From Qipengyuania psychrotolerans (GTDB lineage: Bacteria; Pseudomonadota; Alphaproteobacteria; Sphingomonadales; Sphingomonadaceae), in contig NZ_CP081297.1 in assembly GCF_019711355.1 (NCBI RefSeq), positions 1,426,001 to 1,490,000 of the forward strand: a stretch of DNA of 64,000 nt, read 5' to 3'. The stretch's first letter is position 1. Each line of letters begins with the position of its first letter. Under the pieces are notes generated by a model. It was not told the origin of the DNA and made no database searches. It saw nothing but the letters and a program-made list of their open reading frames with translations. A program made the translations under genes and the position numbers. Positions 45,046 to 55,462 of the stretch are shown here, piece after piece.

Positions 45046-47277
45046 ATGAAGGCCCAAATCCTGGCCACGACCGCCGCAGCCGCGCTGCTTGGCGCTTGCA
45101 GCACTATCCCCGCAGGAGATATCGAAACCATGGCCGACGCTGACGTCGCTGTGGCCGTGCCCGAAGGCACAGGCTATTTCGCCGCAGACAGCAATCTGCC
45201 CTTCCTCGCGCCCGATTTCACAAAAATTGCCGAGGACGATTACCTCCCCGCTTACGAGCAGGCGATGGCAATCCACACCGCAGAAGTGGCCGCGATCAAG
45301 GCAAATCCAGCCGCGCCCACTTTCGAAAACACTATCGTAGCGCTGGAAACCTCAGGCAAGATGCTCGGCCGTATCAACACCGTGTTCTTCGCCCTCACAG
45401 GCTCCAACACGACTGATCGGCTAGACGAGATCAACACCGAAATCAGCCCCAAGCTGACGGCGCATTACGATGCCATTACGCTCGATCCTGCGCTGTTTGC
45501 CCGCGTCAAGGCAGTCTACGACAACCGCGCTGCGATGGCGATGACGCCCGAAGACGCCAAGCTGCTGGAAACCACCTATGACGGCATGGTCCATGCAGGC
45601 GCCCTGCTGACCGACGCACAGCGCGAACAGGTCAAGTCGATCAATTCGCAATTGTCGACGCTGACCACGGAATTCAGTCAGCTTGCTCGCAGCGCAATGA
45701 GCGACCAGCCGGTCTTCTTCGATAGCCGCGACGATCTTGCGGGCCTGTCCGAAAACGACATCACCTCGGCAGCGGAATTCGCCGCCGAGAAAGGCCAGCC
45801 GGGCAAATATGCCATCGCGTTGCAGAACACCACGCAGCAGCCCTTGCTTCCGGCGATGGAAAACCGCGCCGCCCGCGAAAAGCTGTTCAAGGCGAGCTAC
45901 AACCGCGCCGACGGCAACACTGGCGTCGACACGCGGATGCTGATCGCGAAAATTGCAAGGCTGCGCGCCGAAAAGGCTGCCCTGTTCGGTGAAGCCGACT
46001 GGGCCAGCTATGCGATGTGGGACCGGATGGCTGAAAAGCCGAAGACCGCGCTCGACTTCATGGGCCAGATGGTCCCCGCCCTTGCCGCAACGCAGCGCCG
46101 CGAAGCCGCGTTGCTGACCGAAGCGATCAAGGCCGACGGCGGCGATTATGATGTGAAGCCGTGGGACTGGTACCGCTATGCCAACCGCATCAAGGCCGAG
46201 CAGTACGATCTCGATGAAGATGCGGTGATGGAATACTTCGTGCTCGACAAGGTGCTCGAAGACGGCGTGTTCTACATGGCCGAGAAACTCTACGGCCTGA
46301 CCTTCCAGAAGCGCACCGATCTTCCGGTCTATCACCCCGACGTATCGACCTATACCGTCTTCGACCGCGACGGCAGCGAACTGGGTGTGTTCTACTTCGA
46401 CCCGTTCCAGCGCCCCTCCAAGCGCGGCGGCGCCTGGATGAGCAACTTCGTCGACCAGAGCCATCTGTATGGCACCAAGCCGGTGATCTACAACGTGCTC
46501 AACATCCCGAAGGCACCTGCGGGTGAGACGCAGCTGGTCAGCTTTGACTGGGTGAACACGACCTTCCACGAATTTGGCCACGCATTGCACGGCTTCTTCG
46601 CCGACCAGCGCTATGCCAGCCTGTCGGGCACCGCCACGGCGCGCGACTTCGTGGAATATCCCAGCCAGGTCCACGAGATGTGGGCCACCTGGCCGAGCAT
46701 CCTGTCGAACTATGCCAAGCACTACGAAACGGGCGAAACCATCCCTGACGAGATGATCGCCAAGATCGAAGCTGCGGCAAAGTTCAACCAGGGCTATGAT
46801 TTCGGCGAAGTCGTAGAAGCGGCATTGCTTGACATGAAGTGGAGCGCGCTGAGCCCGGCTGAAGCCGCAGCCATCGACACACCTGAAAAGGTCGACGCTT
46901 TCGAGCGCAGTTCCCTCGAAGATCTGGGTCTGGAAGTCGACCTCGTGCCGCCGCGCTATCGCAGCACTTACTTCAGCCACATCTTCAGCTCACCGGAAGG
47001 GTATTCCGCAGGCTATTACAGCTATTTGTGGACCGAAATGCTCGACCGGGACAGCCGCAAGTGGTTCATCGAAAACGGCGGTCTGACCCGCGCGAATGGC
47101 GATCATTATCGCGCCACCGTGCTCAGCCGCGGCGGCACGATGGATTACTTCAAGATGTTCGAGAACTTCGCGGGACGCGCACCAGACGTGACCCCGATGC
47201 TCGAAGCCCGCGGCCTGATCGCTGGCGACGAGGCAGCGGACAGCGAAGTTTCCGACGGCAAGCTGCCGGCAAACTAA
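45046..47277 (+). CDS. M3-family peptidyl-dipeptidase/oligopeptidase (Dcp-like), lipoprotein
   Basis: A 743-residue M3 metallopeptidase. A lipoprotein signal (MKAQILATTAAAALLGAC) places it in the periplasm, unlike classical cytosolic Dcp. The zinc-binding motif is HEFGH (508-512) with a third ligand glutamate downstream in the EYPSQVHEMWA region. It cleaves dipeptides from peptide C termini. ATG at 45046 is preceded by GGAG. Upstream the sequence GTCGCAAA occurs twice (44981 and 45024), of unknown meaning. A strong terminator follows. Confidence 0.9.
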   Translation: MKAQILATTAAAALLGACSTIPAGDIETMADADVAVAVPEGTGYFAADSNLPFLAPDFTKIAEDDYLPAYEQAMAIHTAEVAAIKANPAAPTFENTIVALETSGKMLGRINTVFFALTGSNTTDRLDEINTEISPKLTAHYDAITLDPALFARVKAVYDNRAAMAMTPEDAKLLETTYDGMVHAGALLTDAQREQVKSINSQLSTLTTEFSQLARSAMSDQPVFFDSRDDLAGLSENDITSAAEFAAEKGQPGKYAIALQNTTQQPLLPAMENRAAREKLFKASYNRADGNTGVDTRMLIAKIARLRAEKAALFGEADWASYAMWDRMAEKPKTALDFMGQMVPALAATQRREAALLTEAIKADGGDYDVKPWDWYRYANRIKAEQYDLDEDAVMEYFVLDKVLEDGVFYMAEKLYGLTFQKRTDLPVYHPDVSTYTVFDRDGSELGVFYFDPFQRPSKRGGAWMSNFVDQSHLYGTKPVIYNVLNIPKAPAGETQLVSFDWVNTTFHEFGHALHGFFADQRYASLSGTATARDFVEYPSQVHEMWATWPSILSNYAKHYETGETIPDEMIAKIEAAAKFNQGYDFGEVVEAALLDMKWSALSPAEAAAIDTPEKVDAFERSSLEDLGLEVDLVPPRYRSTYFSHIFSSPEGYSAGYYSYLWTEMLDRDSRKWFIENGGLTRANGDHYRATVLSRGGTMDYFKMFENFAGRAPDVTPMLEARGLIAGDEAADSEVSDGKLPAN

Positions 47278-47302
47278 GCCGTCACATCGCTGAAAATTCT
47301 CT

Positions 47303-47332
47303 GGGGGTCGGACCGCGAGGTCCGGCCCCTTT
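47303..47332. terminator. Terminator between the M3 peptidase and the B12-uptake operon
   Basis: GGGGTCGGACC-GCGA-GGTCCGGCCCC with a TTTCC tail to the right, directly before the convergent ABC-transporter stop. Confidence 0.82.
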
Positions 47333-47333
47333 C

Positions 47334-48059
47334 CTATGCCGTCAGGGCCATTTTGCCCCGGTCGCCAATCCAGTTCGCCGTGACTTTCCAGACCTGCTGA
47401 ATGCGTTCTTTCGACAACGCATCATCGGGCGCAGCGTCGGCGACGAGATTGCCGCTATCAAGCACCAGAACCCTGTCCGCATGGTTCATCGCGTGGGCCA
47501 GGTCATGCAGCACCAGCACCACCCCGATGCCCCGCTGTGCGGCTGACCTGAGGTGCGCGAGCAAGGCCAGCTGATGGCCCAGATCGAGAGCTGCAAGAGG
47601 CTCGTCAGCCAATATCCACTCAGGCTCTCCGGCAAGCACTCTTGCCAAGAGAACCCTCGCGGTCTCGCCGCCAGACAGCGACTGCGCGCGGCGATCAGCG
47701 AGATGCGCGATGTCGAGGGCAGCAAGAGCGGCATCGACGGGTTCGCTGCGCCGGTCCCCATGCGGTAGCCGTCCTAGCTCGACCAGGCGGCGGACCGGGA
47801 CGTCCCATGCCACGGTATGCTCCTGCGGGAGATAGCCGATCTTGCGCGCTTTTTCTTGCAGGCTGAGATCGCCAAGCCTGCTCCCATCAAGGGTGACAGC
47901 GCCCTGCCCGACTGGCAGCAGCCCCGCCATCGCCTCCAGCAGGCTGGACTTGCCCGCGCCGTTCGGCCCGCAAATGGCCGTGACCTCACCCGCCCGCAGC
48001 GTGCAGCTCACATCGGTCAGCCGGCCTGCAATAGAAACGTGCCTTGCCTCCAGCATCAT
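47334..48059 (-). CDS. btuD: ABC transporter ATP-binding protein, cobalamin/Fe-chelate type
   Basis: A 241-residue ATPase. Walker A GPNGAGKSS, the Q-loop region in LPQEHTVAWDVPV, signature LSGGETARVLLARVLAGEP and Walker B WILADEPLAALD are present. It powers the import complex with the permease encoded before it. The start codon overlaps the permease stop (ATGATG; 48059). A longer frame upstream was disregarded. The substrate is taken to be vitamin B12 because of the riboswitch; haem is a weaker alternative. Confidence 0.85.
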   Translation of the reverse strand: MMLEARHVSIAGRLTDVSCTLRAGEVTAICGPNGAGKSSLLEAMAGLLPVGQGAVTLDGSRLGDLSLQEKARKIGYLPQEHTVAWDVPVRRLVELGRLPHGDRRSEPVDAALAALDIAHLADRRAQSLSGGETARVLLARVLAGEPEWILADEPLAALDLGHQLALLAHLRSAAQRGIGVVLVLHDLAHAMNHADRVLVLDSGNLVADAAPDDALSKERIQQVWKVTANWIGDRGKMALTA

Positions 48060-49009
48060 GCCAGACCCCTGCGCATCCGCAGCAGCAGCCACAGGAAGAA
48101 CGGAGCGCCCAGCAGGCTGAGCGCGATGCCAAGCCGCAATTCAGTCACTAGCGGCAAGATCCGCACGAGGCTGTCCGCGACCAGCACCAGAAGCGCCCCC
48201 GCCAGCGCACTCGGCACTATGAGCTGCGAGGGCCGCCGGTCGGTAAACGGACGCACGAGGTGGGGGACGATCAGTCCGACAAAGCCGATGATCCCCGCAA
48301 CTGCCACCCCTGCCCCCACCGTCAAACCGATGCCTGCAATCAGCAGCCACAAAAGCCGCGAGGTATTGATGCCAAGCGAGCGCGCGACCGGCTCTCCCAA
48401 TGTGAGGGCGTCGAGCGCGGGTCCCGTGCGCCACAGCACGGCGATCCCCAATGCGGTGAGCGGTGCAGCTAGGTAGACTTCGCGCCAGCTCCGATCGGTC
48501 AGCGCGCCGTTTAGCCAGAGGACGATCTCGCTCATCGCAAATGCGTTAGGAGCCATCGATATCGCCAGCGCGGTCAGTGCGCCCGCAAGGCTAGCCACCA
48601 TCAGTCCCGCCAACGTGAACAGCGCAATTCCGCCCGTCCGGCCCGCTATCAGCGCCAGCAGCGCCATCGCGCCCGATGCACCCAGCAGCGCGAACAGCGG
48701 CACCAGCCAGGCGCTGGCGGTATAGCCGAAGAACAGGGCAGTCACCGCGCCCAGCGCTGCACCCGGGGCGATGCCGAACAGGCCCGGATCAGCCAGCGGA
48801 TTGCGCAAATAGCCCTGCATCGCTGCCCCCGCCGCCCCAAGGCCCGCGCCTACTGCAATTGCCAGCAGTGCGCGCGGCAGGCGTAACTCGGCCAGGATGA
48901 TGGAGGCGTTGGGCGTTGTGGCTGGGTCGATCCAGACGCGGCCTGCAAACAGGGACAGAGGCAAAGCGAGGGTAAGCAGCAGTCCGAAGATTACAATCGC
49001 GCGCGTCAT
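48056..49009 (-). CDS. btuC: FecCD-family ABC permease, cobalamin uptake
   Basis: A 317-residue inner-membrane protein with about ten hydrophobic segments and the FecCD (BtuC) signature LRLPRALLAIAVGAGLGAAGAAMQGYLRNPLADPGLFGI, plus GFVGLIVPHLVRPFTDRR. It forms the pore of the importer. The start at 49009 overlaps the substrate-binding-protein stop by four bases (ATGA). Confidence 0.87.
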   Translation of the reverse strand: MTRAIVIFGLLLTLALPLSLFAGRVWIDPATTPNASIILAELRLPRALLAIAVGAGLGAAGAAMQGYLRNPLADPGLFGIAPGAALGAVTALFFGYTASAWLVPLFALLGASGAMALLALIAGRTGGIALFTLAGLMVASLAGALTALAISMAPNAFAMSEIVLWLNGALTDRSWREVYLAAPLTALGIAVLWRTGPALDALTLGEPVARSLGINTSRLLWLLIAGIGLTVGAGVAVAGIIGFVGLIVPHLVRPFTDRRPSQLIVPSALAGALLVLVADSLVRILPLVTELRLGIALSLLGAPFFLWLLLRMRRGLA

Positions 49010-49833
49010 GACGCCGCCTGCCTGATCTGGGCCAGCCGCTGCGATGCGCGGATAATCGTCGGACCGCCGCAATAGAGCAGGCCGGGATCGAAGGTTTCAC
49101 GCCGCATTTGCGGAACGGAATCGAGCGCAGGATGCTCCTGTCCCGCTTCGCTTCCCGCCACGAGCAGGACGTCCGGCGGGTCGGAGACCACTTGTTCAAG
49201 CGAAAGGTAGTCCGCCTGCGCCATGCCGCGGACAAGCGAATAGCTGGTAAAGCCTGTACGCCGCAGCAGATCGCTCACCAAGGCACCCTCGCCCGGCACG
49301 ATCCCGCCGGGCTGCCACAGTGCGGCCTCCAGCTTCGTTCCCGACAAGGCTGCGTTGTCTAGCGCAGCTTCGATCCTCGCGGCGAGCGCTTCGCCAGCGG
49401 CAGGATTGCCTGCAACAGATGCGAGTTTACGGATTTGCTCGATGCTCTCTTCGACGCTGCTGACGCCCCCGAAGGTTTCAACCCGGAAGCCCATATCTTC
49501 GAGCGCTGCACGGGTAGCCGGAGCGATGAAGGTCGATGCCACCACGATATCCGGATCGAGGGCGAGCACTTCTTCGACCGTACCGCCCGTCGCATTGAAC
49601 CGTGCAGCATCCCCGGCCGCCATCGAACTGGCATTCGGGTCCTTGCTGTAGTGGGAGATCGCCAGCAATTGGTCCGGCCCCGTGATCTCGGCAAGGATCG
49701 CGTCGGTGCAAGGGTTGAGGCTGACGATTGTCGGTTGCCCGGGAACCGCAAGCCCGCCTCCTCGCTCGCCAGAGCAGGCAGGCAGCGCCAGTAGCGAGAG
49801 CACCGGCAGCGACTGGGCCAGCAGGCGCTTCAC
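49006..49833 (-). CDS. btuF: Cobalamin-type ABC substrate-binding lipoprotein
   Basis: A 275-residue periplasmic binding protein with a lipobox (LLALPAC) and a class III binding-protein fold (IVSLNPCTDAILAEI ... ALDPDIVVAST ... GFRVETFGG). It delivers cobalamin to the permease. The start is GTG (49831-49833), overlapping the btuB stop. Membership in this riboswitch-controlled operon supports B12 over iron-siderophore. Confidence 0.82.
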   Translation of the reverse strand: MKRLLAQSLPVLSLLALPACSGERGGGLAVPGQPTIVSLNPCTDAILAEITGPDQLLAISHYSKDPNASSMAAGDAARFNATGGTVEEVLALDPDIVVASTFIAPATRAALEDMGFRVETFGGVSSVEESIEQIRKLASVAGNPAAGEALAARIEAALDNAALSGTKLEAALWQPGGIVPGEGALVSDLLRRTGFTSYSLVRGMAQADYLSLEQVVSDPPDVLLVAGSEAGQEHPALDSVPQMRRETFDPGLLYCGGPTIIRASQRLAQIRQAAS

Positions 49834-51794
49834 ATCCGCGCCCTGATCCCGGCAAATGCGCCGCGACCGGGGGTATTGTACCCCGAAACGACGCGGTAAT
49901 CGGTGTCGAACACGTTCTCGATCCGGCCGAACAGCTGCAAACTGGTGCCGATATCGAAGGCAGCCCGCAGATCGAGCACTTCATAGCCGTCCAGCTTCAC
50001 CGAATTCGCGGCATTGTCGAAACTCGGTCCGGAGATACGCAGGTCAGCACCCAGATGGAGGCCGAAGCCGCTCTGCCAATCGGCAAACAGGGTGCCGAAG
50101 TGCTTGGGCCGCCGCGCGAGGTCGAGGCCTGTTTCCCGGTCCTCGGCGTCAACGAGGGCATAGACACCGGAAACCCGAAGTCCCGAGGCAATCTGGAACC
50201 CCGCTTCCGCCTCGATACCCTGGGCTCGGGCACGTGCGGTGTTCTGGTAGACGCCGAATGGCCGGTCGGGAGTGAACGCAAACCCGATCAGGTTCTCGCT
50301 ATCCCGCCGGAAGCCGGTCAGTGAGAAATATAGCCCCTTGTCACGGCGGCCGCGCTCGATCCCGAGGTCGACGCTGGTGCTCTGCTCAGGTTCGAGATCG
50401 GTGTTCCCGTATGCGGAGAGCAGCTGGTACAGGGTCGGGGCCTTGAACCCTTCTCCCAAGCTGGCACGTACGCGCCAGTCATTGCCGATCCCATAGCTGA
50501 AGTCGCCGCCAAAGCTTGTCGCGCTGCCGAACTGTTCGTGGTCATCAAGCCGCCCGCCAACGTGTACGGCGAGCTTACCCAGTACCCAGCCCAATTGCGC
50601 ATAGGCACCCGAGATTTCGGTTTCGGCAGGTGCATCGAAATTCGTCTGGAAGTCGGTCCACTCATGCTCGCCGCCAAACGCAATGCTCAGACCACCCAGC
50701 AGGCGGTATTCGCCGCGCAGCTGAATCCGTTCGGAATGCCCTTCACTGGCGAAGCCGACAGTGCCAGCCTCATCCAGATTATCGCGCTGCGTGTCTGCAA
50801 GGCTGTATGCAGCGCGCAGGGTCAGGTCGTTGCCGTAATAGGCAAGCCCCAGATCGCCCCAATGGCGCCGGGTTTCCTGCGTTTCCAGCGTGTCGGCCAA
50901 GGCGTATGCTGGCGGCGGAAAGCCGTCGATGTCGAGCTTGCCTTCGCTCCAGTTCAGATGGGTGAACAGCTCGAGACTGTCGGTAAGCTCGAGGAAGCCC
51001 GTGCCGCCGATAGCGAATTGTTCAAAGCCGTCTGCCTCCGTCCCATTGGCTGCAGCGGAAAACCCGTCGGTTTGAAACCACGAGCCGACCAGCCCGACAT
51101 AGACGCGGTCATCGCTGACTCCTGCCGCCAGATTGGCAGATAATGTATCGCGCGCGCCGTATTCCAAGGTGCCTGCCATGCCAGTTTCGGTGCGTGTCGA
51201 GATATCGACCACGCCTCCGATCGCTTCGCTGCCCCAGATCGTGGAATTCGAGCCGCGCAGAATGTCGAACTTGCCAGCCATTCCGCCCAGCTGGTTGCCG
51301 AAGTCGAAACCGCCGCCCGGGGCGGCCGGATCAGCAACGCGCACACCGTCGACAAGGACGAGCAGCTGGTCAGCGCTCGCCCCGCGAATGTTTACGCCGG
51401 TAAAGCCGCCCACGCCGCCGTTGCGCGAAAAAGAAAGGCCCGGTGTGCGCTGGAGGACGCGCGTTACATCGGCGCCCTGAACGCTTTCTATCTCGTCGCG
51501 CTCGATAACGGTCACTGCCTGGCCGGTATTCTCGATAGCCGTCGAAAGCCCGTTAGCGGTCACCGTCACGATCGGGATCGGGAGTTCGGAGGTGACGAAG
51601 GCCCGCTGCTCGTCAGTCAACAGGGGCACTGCGTTTTGCGCCTGCTCCGGCACTGCCTCCTGCGATGCCTCCGCATCCTGCGCGGCGATGATATCCGCCA
51701 ACGCGTCCTCCGCAGAAGATTGCGCCGTGGCTGACACAGGAATTGCAATAGAAGAAAGTAAAAACAGGTATTTGGACACAAGATTTCCCATCAT
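49830..51794 (-). CDS. btuB: TonB-dependent receptor for cobalamin
   Basis: A 654-residue outer-membrane receptor. A signal peptide (LVSKYLFLLSSIAIPVSATAQ) precedes a plug domain with VTVTANGLSTAIENTGQAVTVIERDEIESVQGADVTRVLQRTPG and INIRGA-like NIRGASADQLLVLVDGVR. The C-terminal barrel ends in FAGIRARM. The short size and the segment DPAAPGGGFDFGN...GGMAGKFDILRGSNSTIWGSEAIGGVV match BtuB. The exact start is uncertain: 51794, 51791 or 51812. The riboswitch upstream governs expression. Confidence 0.88.
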   Translation of the reverse strand: MMGNLVSKYLFLLSSIAIPVSATAQSSAEDALADIIAAQDAEASQEAVPEQAQNAVPLLTDEQRAFVTSELPIPIVTVTANGLSTAIENTGQAVTVIERDEIESVQGADVTRVLQRTPGLSFSRNGGVGGFTGVNIRGASADQLLVLVDGVRVADPAAPGGGFDFGNQLGGMAGKFDILRGSNSTIWGSEAIGGVVDISTRTETGMAGTLEYGARDTLSANLAAGVSDDRVYVGLVGSWFQTDGFSAAANGTEADGFEQFAIGGTGFLELTDSLELFTHLNWSEGKLDIDGFPPPAYALADTLETQETRRHWGDLGLAYYGNDLTLRAAYSLADTQRDNLDEAGTVGFASEGHSERIQLRGEYRLLGGLSIAFGGEHEWTDFQTNFDAPAETEISGAYAQLGWVLGKLAVHVGGRLDDHEQFGSATSFGGDFSYGIGNDWRVRASLGEGFKAPTLYQLLSAYGNTDLEPEQSTSVDLGIERGRRDKGLYFSLTGFRRDSENLIGFAFTPDRPFGVYQNTARARAQGIEAEAGFQIASGLRVSGVYALVDAEDRETGLDLARRPKHFGTLFADWQSGFGLHLGADLRISGPSFDNAANSVKLDGYEVLDLRAAFDIGTSLQLFGRIENVFDTDYRVVSGYNTPGRGAFAGIRARM

Positions 51795-51859
51795 GAACGA
51801 AGTGCCATCCATGACGGGAGCGCACGGAATTGCGCGCATCCCCGCTTGCCATCGGTACA

Positions 51860-52060
51860 CCCCGCCCGCGGCCGAACGACTGGAACAGGCAGGTCTCCTG
51901 GCTTCCGGATCAACGCTTCCCTGCCGTCTTCCCGCCTTTGGTGGCAGTGACATTTGGCAGGATCGCTCCCCGGGTACAGTTGCGGGGGCAGCCGGGGCAT
52001 TTGACCCCGTTCCCTCTTAGGCCCGCTTGCGCAGGCAACCTGAACCAACGAAGGCCGCAA
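51860..52060 (-). promoter_or_regulatory. Adenosylcobalamin riboswitch
   Basis: On the minus strand the B12 box GCCAGGAGACCTGCCTG appears at about 51886-51904, preceded by the expected upstream blocks including GGCTGCCCCCGCAACTG and GGCGGGAAGACGGCAGGG, and starting near GGTTGCC. It lies just upstream of btuB and should repress it when B12 is abundant. Ends are approximate. Confidence 0.93.
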
Positions 52061-52112
52061 TAGTCCCAGTGTCCCAGCGCGGCAAGAGCGCTAGTATTAA
52101 CCTTTCCCCGCT

Positions 52113-53210
52113 ATGGGTTCCTGCGATATGACGCGCCCCATGGGTCAAAATGACGTGCCAAAATCAAGCAGGCGGGCCGTGCGGGAAGCGCGCGCGGCTG
52201 CGCGGCGCCAATTCGCCAAGCGAGCAGCTGTCCTTGCCACGGCGGTGGCCTTGCCCACAGCGGCGGCTCAAGGCGTGTGGCCAGGCTTCGCAAGCGCGAT
52301 GGGGCTCGCGGAGAATAACGAATACGTCGAACCCATGCCCTTCGAAATTGCGGGCCAGAGCTTTCCCGGATCCGCTTTCTATTATCTCGACCAGCCGCCC
52401 CGGCCAGTGTTCGATATCGAGGAATTGCGGGCGTCCGAAGGCGATCTGGAAACCGCGAAGTTCACGGAGAAATTCGGCGCCGGAGCGACTGCGAAAGCGT
52501 TTCAAAGCTCGGGCACGGGTATCGACAAGGCGCGCGCGCTCAAATGCCTGTCGATGGCAGTTTATTACGAGGCAGCAAGCGAAAGTCAGGCCGGTCAGGA
52601 AGCCGTGGCTCAGGTGGTCCTGAACCGGGTGGCTCATCCGGCCTACCCGTCCAGCATATGCGGGGTTGTGTTTCAGGGTTCGGAACGGACGACCGGCTGC
52701 CAGTTCACCTTCACATGTGACGGTTCGCTGCGCCGAGAACCGTCGCGAAGCGGATGGGCCCGCGCGCAATCTGTCGCGCTGGCCTCCTTGTCCGGCAAGG
52801 TCTTCGCGCCCGCCGGACTGGCCACGCATTATCATACGCACGCGGTAAACCCTTACTGGGCCAGCAGCCTCGACCTGATCGGATCGATCGGGGCGCACCG
52901 GTTCTATCGCTGGAAAGGCAGTGCAGGACGTGCCGCCGCCTTTACCAATTCCTATGCAGGGCGCGAGCCGTTGGCGCTGCCCAACACCAGGACGGAGGCC
53001 ACAGTGCCTTCACAGGCGAGCATCGTCGCAGAGCCGCCGCCTCCACCAAATGCCGTGATCGAGATATCGCCTGCGAGCGCTCCCAAAGTCGGCGGGAATG
53101 CCGAGGCCGCGCCGGCGGGTCCACCGCAGTCAGGCGATGTGAAACCCGAGTTTCGCAACTCCGGTCGCTGGCTGCGCGAACCCGGCGCACCGAAAAAGCC
53201 CACGCAGTAG
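52113..53210 (+). CDS. Cell-wall hydrolase of the SleB family
   Basis: A 365-residue exported enzyme. A hydrophobic stretch near residue 40 (VLATAVALPTAAA) serves as membrane anchor or signal. The Hydrolase_2 domain carries CLSMAVYYEAASESQAGQEAVAQVVLNRV with the catalytic glutamate, then SSICGVVFQG and HYHTHAVNPYW. The C-terminal 100 residues are proline-rich and disordered. It would cleave peptidoglycan glycan strands. Starts at 52113, 52128 or 52140 are possible. Confidence 0.88.
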   Translation: MGSCDMTRPMGQNDVPKSSRRAVREARAAARRQFAKRAAVLATAVALPTAAAQGVWPGFASAMGLAENNEYVEPMPFEIAGQSFPGSAFYYLDQPPRPVFDIEELRASEGDLETAKFTEKFGAGATAKAFQSSGTGIDKARALKCLSMAVYYEAASESQAGQEAVAQVVLNRVAHPAYPSSICGVVFQGSERTTGCQFTFTCDGSLRREPSRSGWARAQSVALASLSGKVFAPAGLATHYHTHAVNPYWASSLDLIGSIGAHRFYRWKGSAGRAAAFTNSYAGREPLALPNTRTEATVPSQASIVAEPPPPPNAVIEISPASAPKVGGNAEAAPAGPPQSGDVKPEFRNSGRWLREPGAPKKPTQ

Positions 53211-53321
53211 CGATTTAACCTCTTCTCAAGTATGCTGCGGAACCGAAGTTTAGCGCCCTTGCGCTAATTCCTTTGTCAGCCGGGTCGCCAAGCACAATCT
53301 TGGCGGCGACAAAGAAGGATC

Positions 53322-53663
53322 ATGAAGATGCCCGTCCATTTCGCTGCTGCGCGTTGCACCGCGCGCTCCCATGTTGCGCGCGCTCTGAATTGGAAGACAC
53401 CATCGCGTCCGGCCAACGATAATGGCGAACCAGTTGGCGGAGCCTTTGTCTTCGATCCCATCATGCGCGATGCATTGATCCATTTCGCCGAATTCGGGCT
53501 TTCTGCCGCCAGCCAGGCGCGGCGCAATGCCGAGGACGCGAACACAAGAGGCGACGTGCCGGGCTGCATTCACTGGAAAAAGATCTGCATGGCGCTGGAC
53601 CGCAAACAAGCTAGCGAGTTCGAACGCGCCCTGATCCGCGAGAACGAGCCACTGATCGGCTGA
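53322..53663 (+). CDS. Conserved hypothetical protein, 113 residues
   Basis: A small soluble protein. ATG 53322 follows GAAGGAT. After an Arg/Ala-rich start it has FDPIMRDALIHFAEFGLSAASQARRNAEDANTRGDVPGCIHWKKICMALDR, a helical pattern with no enzyme motif that I recognise. Probably a genuine gene because of its ribosome site and coherent composition. Role unknown. Confidence 0.62.
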   Translation: MKMPVHFAAARCTARSHVARALNWKTPSRPANDNGEPVGGAFVFDPIMRDALIHFAEFGLSAASQARRNAEDANTRGDVPGCIHWKKICMALDRKQASEFERALIRENEPLIG

Positions 53664-53793
53664 CAAGCTCAGAGGCCGAGAAGCTCAAACGTGGGCCTTG
53701 CCGCTCATTCGAAGACAGATCTTTGCGGAACCCGCATGGGCATAGACCATTGCCTAGGTGAAACCCCACGAATTTACATCTATTGCTATTGCG

Positions 53794-53813
53794 AACTATT
53801 TGCAAAGATAGTT
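53794..53813. promoter_or_regulatory. Inverted repeat in the mdh upstream region
   Basis: AACTAT-N8-ATAGTT sits in an AT-rich patch about 150 bases before mdh, in the 300-base gap 53664-53963. The gap otherwise shows no gene. Operator or promoter element is an inference from symmetry. Confidence 0.35.
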
Positions 53814-53861
53814 TGGCTATAGGCCTTTTTGGCGGTTGCAATCCTATGTCTCGGAGCCTAG

Positions 53862-54938
<1,077 letters not shown>

Positions 54939-54967
54939 GCGAACGGATTGAATTGGGACGCATTTCA

Positions 54968-55462
54968 ATGAAGACCCTTCGCCTTCTCCCTTTCCTTGCC
55001 CTCGCTGCGGTTCCGGCCGCAGCGCAGGAGAAACCCGCTTCCGCTGGCGAGATCGCTGACGCGATCAATGCTTGCAAGGCGGTTACAAGCTCCACCTGGA
55101 TCGAACTCGACGATCTCAGGGAACATGGCTGGAAGCCCTATCGCAAGGCGGCCGGACGCCGCGCACAAGTCATCCGCGGTGCGTACGAAAAGATGGGCAA
55201 TGAAGCGCTCATCATCATCACCAAGGAAGACTTGAAGGCCAAGGCCTGCACCGTCTTCGCACGGCTGGACAATACGTCCGACTACGGTCCCACAGCGCAG
55301 GGCGTTTCGGAATTTGTCGGCATGCCGAACCGCGCCGACGGCCCGACCTATTTTTGGGCGCTCGGTGACGGCAAGGTCATGCGCGTCGATCCCACCGGCG
55401 ACCGCGACAAACCTATCGCCCGTTTTGAAATCACAGCAATTCCCCAGGAGAGCGCCGAATGA
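54968..55462 (+). CDS. Small secreted protein between mdh and sucD
   Basis: A 164-residue exported protein (signal peptide [20 protein letters not shown]) with two cysteines, [13 protein letters not shown] and [12 protein letters not shown] see no known domain. Its stop overlaps sucD's start (ATGA), so it is translated with a central-metabolism operon despite being periplasmic. ATG at 54968 is preferred over 54953 because of the signal peptide. Confidence 0.65.
   Translation: MKTLRLLPFLALAAVPAAAQEKPASAGEIADAINACKAVTSSTWIELDDLREHGWKPYRKAAGRRAQVIRGAYEKMGNEALIIITKEDLKAKACTVFARLDNTSDYGPTAQGVSEFVGMPNRADGPTYFWALGDGKVMRVDPTGDRDKPIARFEITAIPQESAE

Noticed and set aside
45421..46980. 519-codon frame antisense to the M3 peptidase
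   Set aside because: Shadow of a strongly supported metallopeptidase gene on the other strand.
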